Shown one piece after another: positions 1 through 4,885 of a stretch of 6,841 nucleotides of DNA. The DNA comes from Planctomycetota bacterium (GTDB lineage Bacteria > Planctomycetota > Planctomycetia > Isosphaerales > Isosphaeraceae). Positions within the stretch are counted from its first letter, which is position 1. Every line of letters begins with the position of its first letter. Both the position numbers and the translations under genes were made by a program. The notes beneath the pieces are model-generated. The model was not told where the DNA came from. It did no database searches and saw only the letters and a program-made list of their open reading frames with translations. The stretch is taken from assembly GCA_021778575.1 (NCBI GenBank), contig JAJYCH010000264.1, forward strand, positions 1 through 6,841. The letters are read 5' to 3'.

Positions 1-27
1 CGAACTGAAGTGTGGTACTCTCGGACA

Positions 28-110
28 TGGACCAGTCCTCCCGGTGTCGGCTCTGCGCTGAACGTAACGAACGTTCAGAGTAACCCACGATGGCGTGAGC
101 GACTGGTCCA
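28..110. repeat. long imperfect inverted repeat / stem-loop
   Basis: The outer arms TGGACCAGTC (28-37) and GACTGGTCCA (101-110) are perfect complements. Pairing continues inward: 38-40 with 97-99 past a bulged C100, 42-43 with 94-95, and 45-49 with 88-92 including two G-T wobbles. It is capped by a perfect 8-bp hairpin, CTGAACGT (58-65) with ACGTTCAG (71-78), around a 5-base loop. That makes about 28 base pairs in 83 bases. It could be a structured RNA, a REP or MITE-like palindrome, or a processing or termination signal for a gene to the left. No T-run follows the stem directly; TTTT is at 115-118. Confidence 0.6.
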
Positions 111-177
111 ACCATTTTCTCTACGAGTCAGCGTCGGGCAACAAGAAAATCGGGAGTTCACCCCGAACCTCGAATTC

Positions 178-196
178 GACCACCGTTCGAGTGGTC
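178..196. repeat. short dyad, 6-bp arms
   Basis: GACCAC (178-183) and GTGGTC (191-196) are perfect inverted repeats around a 7-base loop, CGTTCGA. They lie just upstream of the proposed fur promoter. The dyad could be a regulator site or could be chance. The TTCGA loop recalls a tRNA T-arm, but no other tRNA arm surrounds it. Confidence 0.35.
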
Positions 197-211
197 CACC
201 CGGTTCCTGAT

Positions 212-220
212 TGTTAGAAT
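212..220 (+). promoter_or_regulatory. extended -10 promoter of fur
   Basis: TGTTAGAAT matches the extended -10 pattern TGnTATAAT, with TAGAAT matching TATAAT at 5 of 6 bases. The best -35 at 17 bp spacing (TGGTCC, 192-197) is poor, which is common for extended -10 promoters. Transcription would begin near 227, leaving an untranslated leader of roughly 78 bases before fur. The segment is strikingly AT-rich against its surroundings. Confidence 0.5.
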
Positions 221-233
221 AAGAATCATTATT
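215..233 (+). promoter_or_regulatory. Fur-box-like operator
   Basis: The 19 bases TAGAATAAGAATCATTATT align with the classical Fur box GATAATGATAATCATTATC. The right half AATCATTAT (224-232) is identical and the left half matches at about five of nine bases. The arms AATAA (218-222) and TTATT (229-233) form a perfect dyad. The site covers the proposed -10 element, so bound Fur would block RNA polymerase, which suggests negative autoregulation. Related family members (Zur, Mur, PerR) bind similar AT-rich dyads, so the metal is not settled. Confidence 0.65.
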
Positions 234-290
234 GATTAAGGGTCTCAGCTTTCCACCCAACAAGCTGGAACCGACTTCTGATTTCAATTC

Positions 291-295
291 AAGGA
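291..295 (+). promoter_or_regulatory. ribosome binding site of fur
   Basis: AAGGA lies 9 bases before the ATG at 305. It is the only good Shine-Dalgarno match near this start and supports the 164-residue reading. Confidence 0.6.
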
Positions 296-304
296 TCACC
301 CGTC

Positions 305-799
305 ATGGCGGATTCAGCGCCCCTGGAACCGCTCGTCGAGCAAGGGAGCGCCGAGGAGAAGTTCCGCGAATTTCTCGAAATCCGAGGCGAAAAACTGACC
401 GAGCCCCGGCGCGTCCTGGTTCGCCATATCTTCGATTCGCACAAGCACTTCGATGCCGACGAACTGGTCGCCGATCTGCGAACCGCCGGCCGACGGGTCA
501 GCCGAGCGACCGTCTACCGGACCCTCCGACTCCTGGTCGAGGCCGGCCTGCTCCGCGAACTTCGCCTAACTAACCGGACCGCCTACGAGCACGATTTCGG
601 CTACCCCTCGCATGACCACATGCACTGTACCGAGTGCAACCGGGTGATCGAGTTCCGCAACGACGAGATCCGCCGGCTCCGCGAGGCGATCAGCACCGAG
701 CACGGTTTCCGGGCCTCGGCCCATCGCTTCGTGATCACCGGAGTCTGCCCCGCCTGTAGTCGGGCGCGGAGCCCGAGGCGTCGACTGGATTTGATCTGA
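305..799 (+). CDS. fur: Fur family ferric uptake regulator
   Basis: This is a cytosolic metal-dependent transcriptional repressor of the Fur family, which in most bacteria senses Fe(II) and represses iron acquisition genes. The 164-residue length is slightly above the usual 140-150, the excess being a short acidic N-terminus. Residues 16-84 form the winged helix, with recognition helix RVSRATVYRTLRLL at 64-77. HKHFDADEL (46-54) carries the histidines of the inter-domain metal site. HDHMHC (103-108) with C111, plus the C148/C151 pair, gives the dimerisation-domain histidines and a complete CxxC...CxxC structural zinc site. The tail ends in basic SPRRRLDLI. An ATG with AAGGA nine bases upstream fixes the start. 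A Fur-box-like site overlaps its promoter, suggesting autoregulation. The exact paralogue (Fur, Zur or PerR) cannot be fixed from sequence alone, but Fur is the simplest reading. Confidence 0.9.
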   Translation: MADSAPLEPLVEQGSAEEKFREFLEIRGEKLTEPRRVLVRHIFDSHKHFDADELVADLRTAGRRVSRATVYRTLRLLVEAGLLRELRLTNRTAYEHDFGYPSHDHMHCTECNRVIEFRNDEIRRLREAISTEHGFRASAHRFVITGVCPACSRARSPRRRLDLI

Positions 800-840
800 A
801 TGAGTTGGCCATCGGTTGCTTTCTTGCGATGTCTCAGGCT

Positions 841-846
841 GAAGGA
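841..846 (+). promoter_or_regulatory. ribosome binding site that decides the DUF4337 start
   Basis: GAAGGA lies 9 bases before the ATG at 856. The open frame also runs upstream through an ATG at 829 and a TTG at 805, but neither has a comparable site. The protein from 856 also has the expected acidic N-terminus of the family. Confidence 0.65.
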
Positions 847-855
847 TGGTCCGCG

Positions 856-1434
856 ATGGAAGAAGGTCCCGAGCCTCAAGAATGGGTCGAGCGAGCCACC
901 GAAGAACATCATCACAAGCAAGAGCACGGCGAGGGGGAATCTCGCGCCGAGATGATGTCGTCGGCGATCACGGCGGCGATCCTGGCGGTCATGGCGGCGA
1001 TTGGCTCGCTACTGTCGGGACATGCCGCGAACCACGCGATCCTGGGCCAGACCCTCGCGACCGATCAATGGGCTTATTACCAGGCGGTCAGCACCCGAAG
1101 CCATCTCTACGAGGTTAACGCCGAACTGCTCGAAGCTCTGAATGGCGGTGAAAAGGCCGCCGAGACCATGCCCAAGGTCGAGCAATTGATGAAGAAGTCG
1201 AAGAACGACGCCGCGAAAAGGGATGAGATCCGGAAGGAAGCCGAGCATCTCGTCGCCGAGAGCCGGCTCGAACTGACCAAGCACAATCGGTACTCGATCG
1301 GGATCGCGGCGTTTCAGGTCGGGATCGTCCTGGCTTCCGTATCGATCCTGGTCAAACTCCGAACCCTCTGGTATCTGAGCCTGGCGGCGGGCGTCGTGGG
1401 ATTCGGCTACCTGGTTTTCGAGTTCGTCGCCTGA
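856..1434 (+). CDS. DUF4337 family membrane protein
   Basis: This resembles the DUF4337 family of small bacterial membrane proteins, whose function is unknown. From the ATG at 856 it has 192 residues: an acidic, His-rich head (EEHHHKQEH, 16-24), a first membrane helix at about 35-54, and the family-typical SGHAANHAILGQTLATDQWAYYQA block (54-77). A long charged, probably helical or coiled segment follows (about 85-143), then two more membrane helices (about 147-167 and 170-190). No cleavable signal peptide is seen. Upstream in-frame starts at 829 and 805 would add 9 or 17 residues but lack a ribosome binding site. It sits 56 bases after fur on the same strand with no terminator visible between them, so it may share the fur transcript. 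Its 3' end lies two bases from the convergent methyltransferase gene. Any role in metal handling is a guess from the neighbour and the His-rich head. Confidence 0.8.
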   Translation: MEEGPEPQEWVERATEEHHHKQEHGEGESRAEMMSSAITAAILAVMAAIGSLLSGHAANHAILGQTLATDQWAYYQAVSTRSHLYEVNAELLEALNGGEKAAETMPKVEQLMKKSKNDAAKRDEIRKEAEHLVAESRLELTKHNRYSIGIAAFQVGIVLASVSILVKLRTLWYLSLAAGVVGFGYLVFEFVA

Positions 1435-1436
1435 AA

Positions 1437-2291
1437 TCAACCGGCTTGCGACTTCCAGCGACGGAAACCCGAGCCGAGCTTGCGCACGACACGCCGGACC
1501 TGACGCTTCAGGCCGTTGATGGCTTGCGAGTTCGAATCTCGCGAGGTCGCCATCATCCGGAACAGGCGGACATATTCGTAAGGGATGAAGTTGTCCAGCG
1601 CGTTTGCCGTGGCCGCGAACGAAGGCAGGAGCGACTCATCTTCGAGCCGAACGTAGTAGCGATTGATCCCGTCGAAGGCCGCCAGTCGGTAGTCGATCCC
1701 CTCGAACAGCGATTCCCAGGCTTCGGGCCAGGCGTTTTCGATCAGGACGACCCTCGGTCGCCAGACGCGGAAATCGGCGCCGAGCAAGACCTCGCGCTCG
1801 AAGCCCTCGGCGTCGATCTTGAGGAACTCGATCGTCCGGTCGACGTACTGCTCGCAGACACTGGCCAGCGTCATCACCGGAACCGAACGCTCGGAAACCG
1901 GAACGCCCTGGTTGCGGTAGTGATCGGCGAGTTCGGGTCGGAACGTCGACCAGCCGTGGAGGCTTGTCGCCTCGTAAAAGGTCAGATTGCCGTCGGTTGA
2001 GCCGATCCCGACGTTCAGGTTGATGTCGCGAGGCCGGTCGATTTCGAGAAGTCGATGGAGGCTCGGCGTCGGCTCGATGTTGATCCCGCGCCAACCTCGC
2101 TCGGAGAAAAGCTTGGTCACCGAGTGAAAAACCGGGTGGTTCGCTCCCACGTCGAGGTAAAACCCGTCCGACATCGGCAGAACGCGACCGAGCAGGATAT
2201 CCTCGTGATTTTGAGCGTAGGAAACCGTCTTCAAATAGACGTCGTCGAGAGTCATCCAGTGCATCGGAATCTGTTCGCCGACATCCGACAT
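1437..2291 (-). CDS. FkbM family SAM-dependent methyltransferase
   Basis: This is a class I methyltransferase of the FkbM family, which O-methylates sugars or other small-molecule hydroxyls using S-adenosylmethionine. In the 284-residue reading, KTVSYAQNHEDILL (21-34) is the usual N-terminal signature. FYLDVGANHP (44-53) is the glycine-rich SAM-binding motif I, and NIEP (71-74) holds the acidic residue expected to bind the ribose. FLKIDAEGFEREVLLGAD (157-174) is the conserved IDxEGxExxVLxG motif. A basic tail (263-280, KRQVRRVVRKLGSGFRRW) follows the catalytic domain. The ATG at 2291 is preferred because GGAGG precedes it by five bases; a TTG at 2342 would add 17 residues (DSLTHRIKELEDA-type helix) and cannot be excluded. 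It lies 145 bases downstream of the hydrolase gene on the same strand and is probably co-transcribed. The substrate is unknown; surface glycan or lipid-linked sugar modification is the family's common context. Confidence 0.85.
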   Translation of the reverse strand: MSDVGEQIPMHWMTLDDVYLKTVSYAQNHEDILLGRVLPMSDGFYLDVGANHPVFHSVTKLFSERGWRGINIEPTPSLHRLLEIDRPRDINLNVGIGSTDGNLTFYEATSLHGWSTFRPELADHYRNQGVPVSERSVPVMTLASVCEQYVDRTIEFLKIDAEGFEREVLLGADFRVWRPRVVLIENAWPEAWESLFEGIDYRLAAFDGINRYYVRLEDESLLPSFAATANALDNFIPYEYVRLFRMMATSRDSNSQAINGLKRQVRRVVRKLGSGFRRWKSQAG

Positions 2292-2295
2292 GGCA

Positions 2296-2301
2296 TCCTC
2301 C
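2296..2301 (-). promoter_or_regulatory. ribosome binding site of the FkbM gene
   Basis: On the minus strand GGAGGA stands four bases (GGAGG five bases) before the ATG at 2291. It is stronger than anything before the upstream TTG at 2342 and is the main reason for choosing the shorter protein. Confidence 0.55.
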
Positions 2302-2303
2302 AG

Positions 2304-2328
2304 CTCCTTGATCCTGTGTGTCAAGGAG
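2304..2328 (-). repeat. hairpin beside the FkbM ribosome binding site
   Basis: CTCCTTGA (2304-2311) and TCAAGGAG (2321-2328) are perfect 8-bp inverted repeats around a 9-base loop. On the minus-strand transcript the second arm contains AAGGAG and ends two bases before the GGAGGA site. The hairpin could tune access of the ribosome, or it may be coding sequence if the TTG at 2342 is the true start. Confidence 0.45.
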
Positions 2329-2354
2329 TCTATCGGCGTCAAATATCGTCGACC

Positions 2355-2401
2355 TTGATCCGTTCTCCACTGCTGGAAACGTGGACTTTCGTGGAGATCA
2401 A
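2355..2401 (-). repeat. imperfect inverted repeat between hydrolase and FkbM genes
   Basis: GTGGAGATCAA (2391-2401) is complementary to TTGAT (2355-2359) plus CTCCAC (2365-2370), with five extra bases between those two blocks. The loop is 20 bases. It lies in the 145-base gap between the two minus-strand genes, with no T-run to make it a standard terminator. It may stabilise or partly terminate the transcript. Confidence 0.35.
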
Positions 2402-2436
2402 AAGTCTTGCGAACTTGCGCGTCGATGTTGTCCAGG

Positions 2437-4086
2437 TTACTCCAGATACCCCAGGTCCGCGAGCCGTTGCTCGATCATCGCCTGTTCCTCGGGCGAATAC
2501 TCGAAACCCTCCTGGTGCGTTCCGGCCAGTTGGGTGTGACCGTGGTCTTTTCGGAGGGTATTCCCGTGCCAGCCGAACCCGTTCAGGCAGGACAGCGGCT
2601 CCCCTTCGACGTGCGCTGGGATTGGCAGTCCGAACCAGGTCAGGATCGATGGGGCGACGTCGCGGAGCTGGGCGTTCAGATAACGGCCCGGTTCGATTCC
2701 TGGGCCACTGAGAGCGATCACGCCTTCGGGGCGATGCGTTCCCGGCATCGCGGGATCGGCCTCGATCCAGTCGCGCCCGGCGGAGAGTTTGCAGCGGACC
2801 CAGTATGGTTCGTCGGGGGGGGCGATCAGGTCGGGGAACCCTTCGCGGGCCGGGTCGATCCCGTAGGCGTCGGCGGTCGAGATGATCGTCGGGAACAGCG
2901 GCAAGCCGGTCTCGGGATGTTTCGCGTTGGCAAGCGCGGCAATCGTGGCATCCCGGGCGTCATCGACCTGGCTCGCGTTCTTCAGAGGAGCACCGGCCCG
3001 ACGGTCGGACGAATTCAGATAAATCATCGCCGCCGTGTCCTGATGCGGGGCGAAGGCAAGCGTTCGCTTCCAGTCAAACGGGAATTGCGCGGCGATCGAT
3101 TGATCGAACGACGCCGAGCGAGCCTCGGGATCGTCGCGCTTGGCTCCCCAGAGTCGGAGATGATCGGCCGCCTGAGTCGCCCGGCGTCTCAGTCGTCCGG
3201 CAACCCCCGGCATGGCGGCCACTCCGGCGTCGATCAGAATCCGGTTGGCGTGGACCCGTCCCAGGCACGGGCCGAAGCCGTGATCGGAGACGACCATCAC
3301 CCCCGCGCCTCGTTTGTCGGCCAGCTCGCAGAGCCGACCGATCGCGCGGTCGAGTCCGGCCATCACCGAACCGGCGGCGGCGTTCATCTCCGGGTCGTCG
3401 ATACCGGTTTCATCGACGTTCAGATAGCGCCAGACGCGATGCTGGAACGGGTCGAGGTTCTGGAACTGAACGAGCAAGGCGGACCAGTCCGGGTTCATCC
3501 GGTCGGCCAGGTCGCCGGCCTCGGCTTCGGCTTCGAAGACGGCGGAGGACTGGCGGGCGTTTTCGAGCATCTCGGCGAGATCGCGCGGCGGACGCTTCCA
3601 GAGCGATCGGAGATGGTAACCGGGAACTTCGGCCCGGAGCCGCTCGGCGAACGCCGGGGCTCCCGAGAGCGCGGCTTCAAGATGGGGCGCATCCATCCCG
3701 GAGACGATGATCCCACGGACGTCGAGCGGTGGATAAGTGACCGGCAAGTTGAGCGAGATCACCGACCGCCCAGAATCGGAAAGCTGGTGCCAGAAGGTCG
3801 GGACGCGGACGCGTCGGGCATGATTGACCTTGAGCCGGCCGGCGGCGGCGTCGAAATAACGATGGTCGAAGACGCCATGACGGGCCGGTCCGCAGCCGGT
3901 CATCATTGTGGTCCAGGCAGCCGAGGTCACCGGCGGAATGCAGGAGCGGAGCGTTCCGTGGCTCGACCTGCCGAGCAAGGTGGCCAGATTCGGCATCAAC
4001 CCGCGCTCGACCATCGGGTCGAGAACCGACCAGGTCGCTCCGTCGAGCCCGAGAATCACCAGACGTTCCGTCCTGGAAGTTGCCAT
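2437..4086 (-). CDS. alkaline phosphatase superfamily phosphodiesterase/phosphatase
   Basis: This is a 549-residue metal-dependent hydrolase of the alkaline phosphatase superfamily (type I phosphodiesterase / nucleotide pyrophosphatase branch), cleaving phosphate mono- or diesters with two bound metal ions. LVILGLDGATW (9-19) supplies the first metal aspartate (D15). PPVTSAAWTTMMTG (51-64) contains the nucleophile, T54 or S55. NLDPFQH (210-216) gives D212 and H216, VVSDHGFGP (265-273) gives D268 and H269, and GTHRPEGV (449-456) gives H451, so all expected ligands are present. The C-terminus (EEQAMIEQRLADLGYLE) is a tail common in this subgroup. No signal peptide or membrane helix is seen, so it is probably cytosolic. 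The ATG at 4086 has GAGGTGA upstream, and the longer frame would start inside the promoter. It heads a probable two-gene unit with the FkbM methyltransferase. The substrate is unknown; the whole class is loosely annotated. Confidence 0.87.
   Translation of the reverse strand: MATSRTERLVILGLDGATWSVLDPMVERGLMPNLATLLGRSSHGTLRSCIPPVTSAAWTTMMTGCGPARHGVFDHRYFDAAAGRLKVNHARRVRVPTFWHQLSDSGRSVISLNLPVTYPPLDVRGIIVSGMDAPHLEAALSGAPAFAERLRAEVPGYHLRSLWKRPPRDLAEMLENARQSSAVFEAEAEAGDLADRMNPDWSALLVQFQNLDPFQHRVWRYLNVDETGIDDPEMNAAAGSVMAGLDRAIGRLCELADKRGAGVMVVSDHGFGPCLGRVHANRILIDAGVAAMPGVAGRLRRRATQAADHLRLWGAKRDDPEARSASFDQSIAAQFPFDWKRTLAFAPHQDTAAMIYLNSSDRRAGAPLKNASQVDDARDATIAALANAKHPETGLPLFPTIISTADAYGIDPAREGFPDLIAPPDEPYWVRCKLSAGRDWIEADPAMPGTHRPEGVIALSGPGIEPGRYLNAQLRDVAPSILTWFGLPIPAHVEGEPLSCLNGFGWHGNTLRKDHGHTQLAGTHQEGFEYSPEEQAMIEQRLADLGYLE
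2815..2822. repeat. G8 homopolymer within the hydrolase gene
   Basis: Eight consecutive G on the plus strand read as C8 in the hydrolase codons for residues near IAPPDEP (421-427). The frame is intact here. A tract this long can slip in replication or sequencing and would then truncate the enzyme before its last metal histidine (H451). Confidence 0.9.
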
Positions 4087-4091
4087 GGGTG

Positions 4092-4098
4092 TCACCTC
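4092..4098 (-). promoter_or_regulatory. ribosome binding site that decides the hydrolase start
   Basis: GAGGTGA on the minus strand lies five bases before the ATG at 4086. The frame stays open up to a TTG at 4218, but that codon falls in the -35 box of the promoter, so the extra 44 residues are very unlikely to be translated. Confidence 0.75.
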
Positions 4099-4189
4099 GC
4101 GAGGTTCTGGCTTGAGGGAATCGATCGTGAATTCCGTCCGTGAGCGGGACCGTGACAACGCGGGGGGCCGGTATTGGTGATGTCGGCGG

Positions 4190-4218
4190 ATGGTAAGCCA
4201 AAGCGATAAGTCGGTCAA
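4190..4218 (-). promoter_or_regulatory. sigma70-type promoter of the hydrolase-FkbM unit
   Basis: On the minus strand TTGACC (4218-4213, 5 of 6 with TTGACA) is followed after exactly 17 bases by TACCAT (4195-4190, 4 of 6 with TATAAT). Transcription would start near 4183, giving a leader of about 97 bases before the ATG at 4086. It is the best housekeeping-type promoter seen in the window. Confidence 0.65.
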
Positions 4219-4239
4219 TTGCAGGTCGCTCGGGGGCTC

Positions 4240-4253
4240 GGGTAGCGGGTGGC
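4240..4253. repeat. inverted partner of the heptamer repeat
   Basis: GGGTAGC (4240-4246) and GGGTGGC (4247-4253) are reverse-complement copies, exact and with one mismatch, of the GCTACCC unit that repeats from 4276. Between them lies GCTCGTTGCGAGC (4252-4264), itself a 5-bp-arm hairpin. Paired with the tandem array this would form a stable cruciform or RNA stem. Confidence 0.75.
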
Positions 4254-4275
4254 TCGTTGCGAGCTGATCCCTCTG

Positions 4276-4327
4276 GCTACCCGCTACCCGCTACCGGCTA
4301 CCGGCTACCCGCTACCCGCTACCCGCT
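4276..4327. repeat. tandem heptanucleotide repeat (GCTACCC/GCTACCG), 7.4 copies
   Basis: Seven complete units run head to tail. Units 1, 2, 5, 6 and 7 are GCTACCC and units 3 and 4 are GCTACCG; a final GCT follows. The array is intergenic. Short heptamer arrays of this kind occur in intergenic DNA of several GC-rich and cyanobacterial genomes and vary in copy number. Translating it gives YPLPAT-type peptides, which are spurious. Confidence 0.95.
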
Positions 4328-4418
4328 TTGAGCGAGTGAGCGAGCGGCTGTCGTGTCAGGCTGGGGAATCTCGAAGAACTCCGGAGAGAGGCAGGAGCGG
4401 CCGAGGGATTGGCTCTTG

Positions 4419-4430
4419 CGATCGCGATCG
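4419..4430. repeat. 12-bp perfect palindrome CGATCGCGATCG
   Basis: A perfect 12-base palindrome containing GCGATCGC sits 144 bases before the orphan gene pair. It might be an operator. CGATCG-type words are frequent in this DNA, so chance is possible. Confidence 0.4.
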
Positions 4431-4563
4431 TCGTTCGCTAACTTGCTTTCACTACGATCATGAGTGTGACAACAACCGCGGGATGTGCCTCGCGAGTCGA
4501 TTCGCGGGCAGTCGGCCCACCGATGGATCGTGCCTTCGGGATCACCGACTCGCGTCAGGGAGA

Positions 4564-4568
4564 GAGGA
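4564..4568 (+). promoter_or_regulatory. ribosome binding site of first orphan gene
   Basis: GAGGA, within a longer purine run from 4557, lies five bases before the ATG at 4574. The frame is open from an ATG at 4460, but that start has no ribosome binding site, and the added 38 residues do not match the second orphan protein. Confidence 0.65.
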
Positions 4569-4573
4569 TACGG

Positions 4574-4885
4574 ATGTCTCAGCTCACCACCTCGCCGCAC
4601 CGTTCCGACCGCTCTCAACTGGAAAAGCTTTGTACCTCGATCCGAGGCAAGCTCCAGTTCATGGACTATCTCGTGCGAGCCGCCGTGGCCGACGTCGATC
4701 GGTTCGATAGCGAGAACGACCCCGGCACCCGAATCTTCCTTCGTCAGTTGATCGAGATGCACGCCTCGAATCTGGCGGTGGAGTGCGAGAACATGCGGCT
4801 CGTCGGCGAGCTTTGCCACTCGCTGGAGGCGGCCGTCTCGAACGGGCCGGCTCCTTATCAACAAGCGAACGGAGACGCGGCATGA
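4574..4885 (+). CDS. small orphan protein, first of a paralogous pair
   Basis: I do not recognise this 103-residue protein. It is predicted soluble and mostly helical, with no signal peptide or membrane segment. The core runs from about 14 to 88, and the tail (89-103, GPAPYQQANGDAA) looks disordered. Residues 24-67 (RGKLQF...MHASNL) align without gaps to residues 61-104 of the next gene product, sharing G, Q, F, YL, ED, FL, M and L at matching positions, so the two look like old duplicates. C20, C71 and C81 are not arranged as a metal motif. The ATG at 4574 is chosen for its GAGGA site; an upstream ATG at 4460 is unsupported. Its TGA overlaps the next gene's ATG (ATGA), indicating translational coupling. 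The two proteins may form a heteromer, but nothing in the sequence names a function. Confidence 0.7.
   Translation: MSQLTTSPHRSDRSQLEKLCTSIRGKLQFMDYLVRAAVADVDRFDSENDPGTRIFLRQLIEMHASNLAVECENMRLVGELCHSLEAAVSNGPAPYQQANGDAA

Larger units (their letters stand above)
1..304. other. gene-free leader region upstream of fur
   Basis: No convincing coding region is seen on either strand. The short open frames here lack a ribosome binding site and a recognisable protein. The stretch holds a long imperfect hairpin (28-110), a short dyad (178-196), an AT-rich promoter and operator segment (about 208-240) and the fur ribosome binding site (291-295). Whatever gene lies to the left is outside the window. Confidence 0.6.
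4219..4573. other. divergent intergenic region
   Basis: This gene-free stretch lies between the hydrolase promoter and the first orphan gene. It holds the inverted and tandem heptamer repeats (4240-4327), a 12-bp palindrome (4419-4430) and the ribosome binding site of the orphan gene. No strong promoter for the plus-strand genes is seen; TTGCGA (4416-4421) with TAACTT (4439-4444) at 17 bp is only a weak candidate. Confidence 0.6.

Noticed and set aside
173..200. tRNA-like T-arm (stem around CGTTCGA)
   Set aside because: The loop register is wrong for a T-loop (TTC is not at the loop start), and no acceptor, D or anticodon arm can be built around it.
10..210. 66-codon open frame at the left edge
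   Set aside because: It has no ribosome binding site, runs through the long hairpin, and resembles no protein I know.
1636..2370. Second minus-strand frame overlapping the FkbM gene (244 codons)
   Set aside because: It is Arg-rich, without domain motifs, and lies entirely over the well-supported methyltransferase frame.
2407..4143. Long plus-strand open frame (578 codons) opposite the hydrolase
   Set aside because: It is antisense to a gene with all family motifs. Its product is low in recognisable motifs and rich in Arg/Gly, as expected for a GC-rich shadow frame.
4276..4327. CRISPR array
   Set aside because: The units are seven bases long and contiguous, with no spacers.
4460..4573. Upstream ATG (4460) as the start of the first orphan gene
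   Set aside because: There is no Shine-Dalgarno match before it, and the extra 38 residues look non-coding. GAGGA precedes the ATG at 4574.
4249..4710. Open frame through the heptamer repeat giving YPLPAT-type repeats
   Set aside because: The peptide only mirrors the DNA repeat. There is no ribosome binding site, and the frame conflicts with the better supported gene at 4574.
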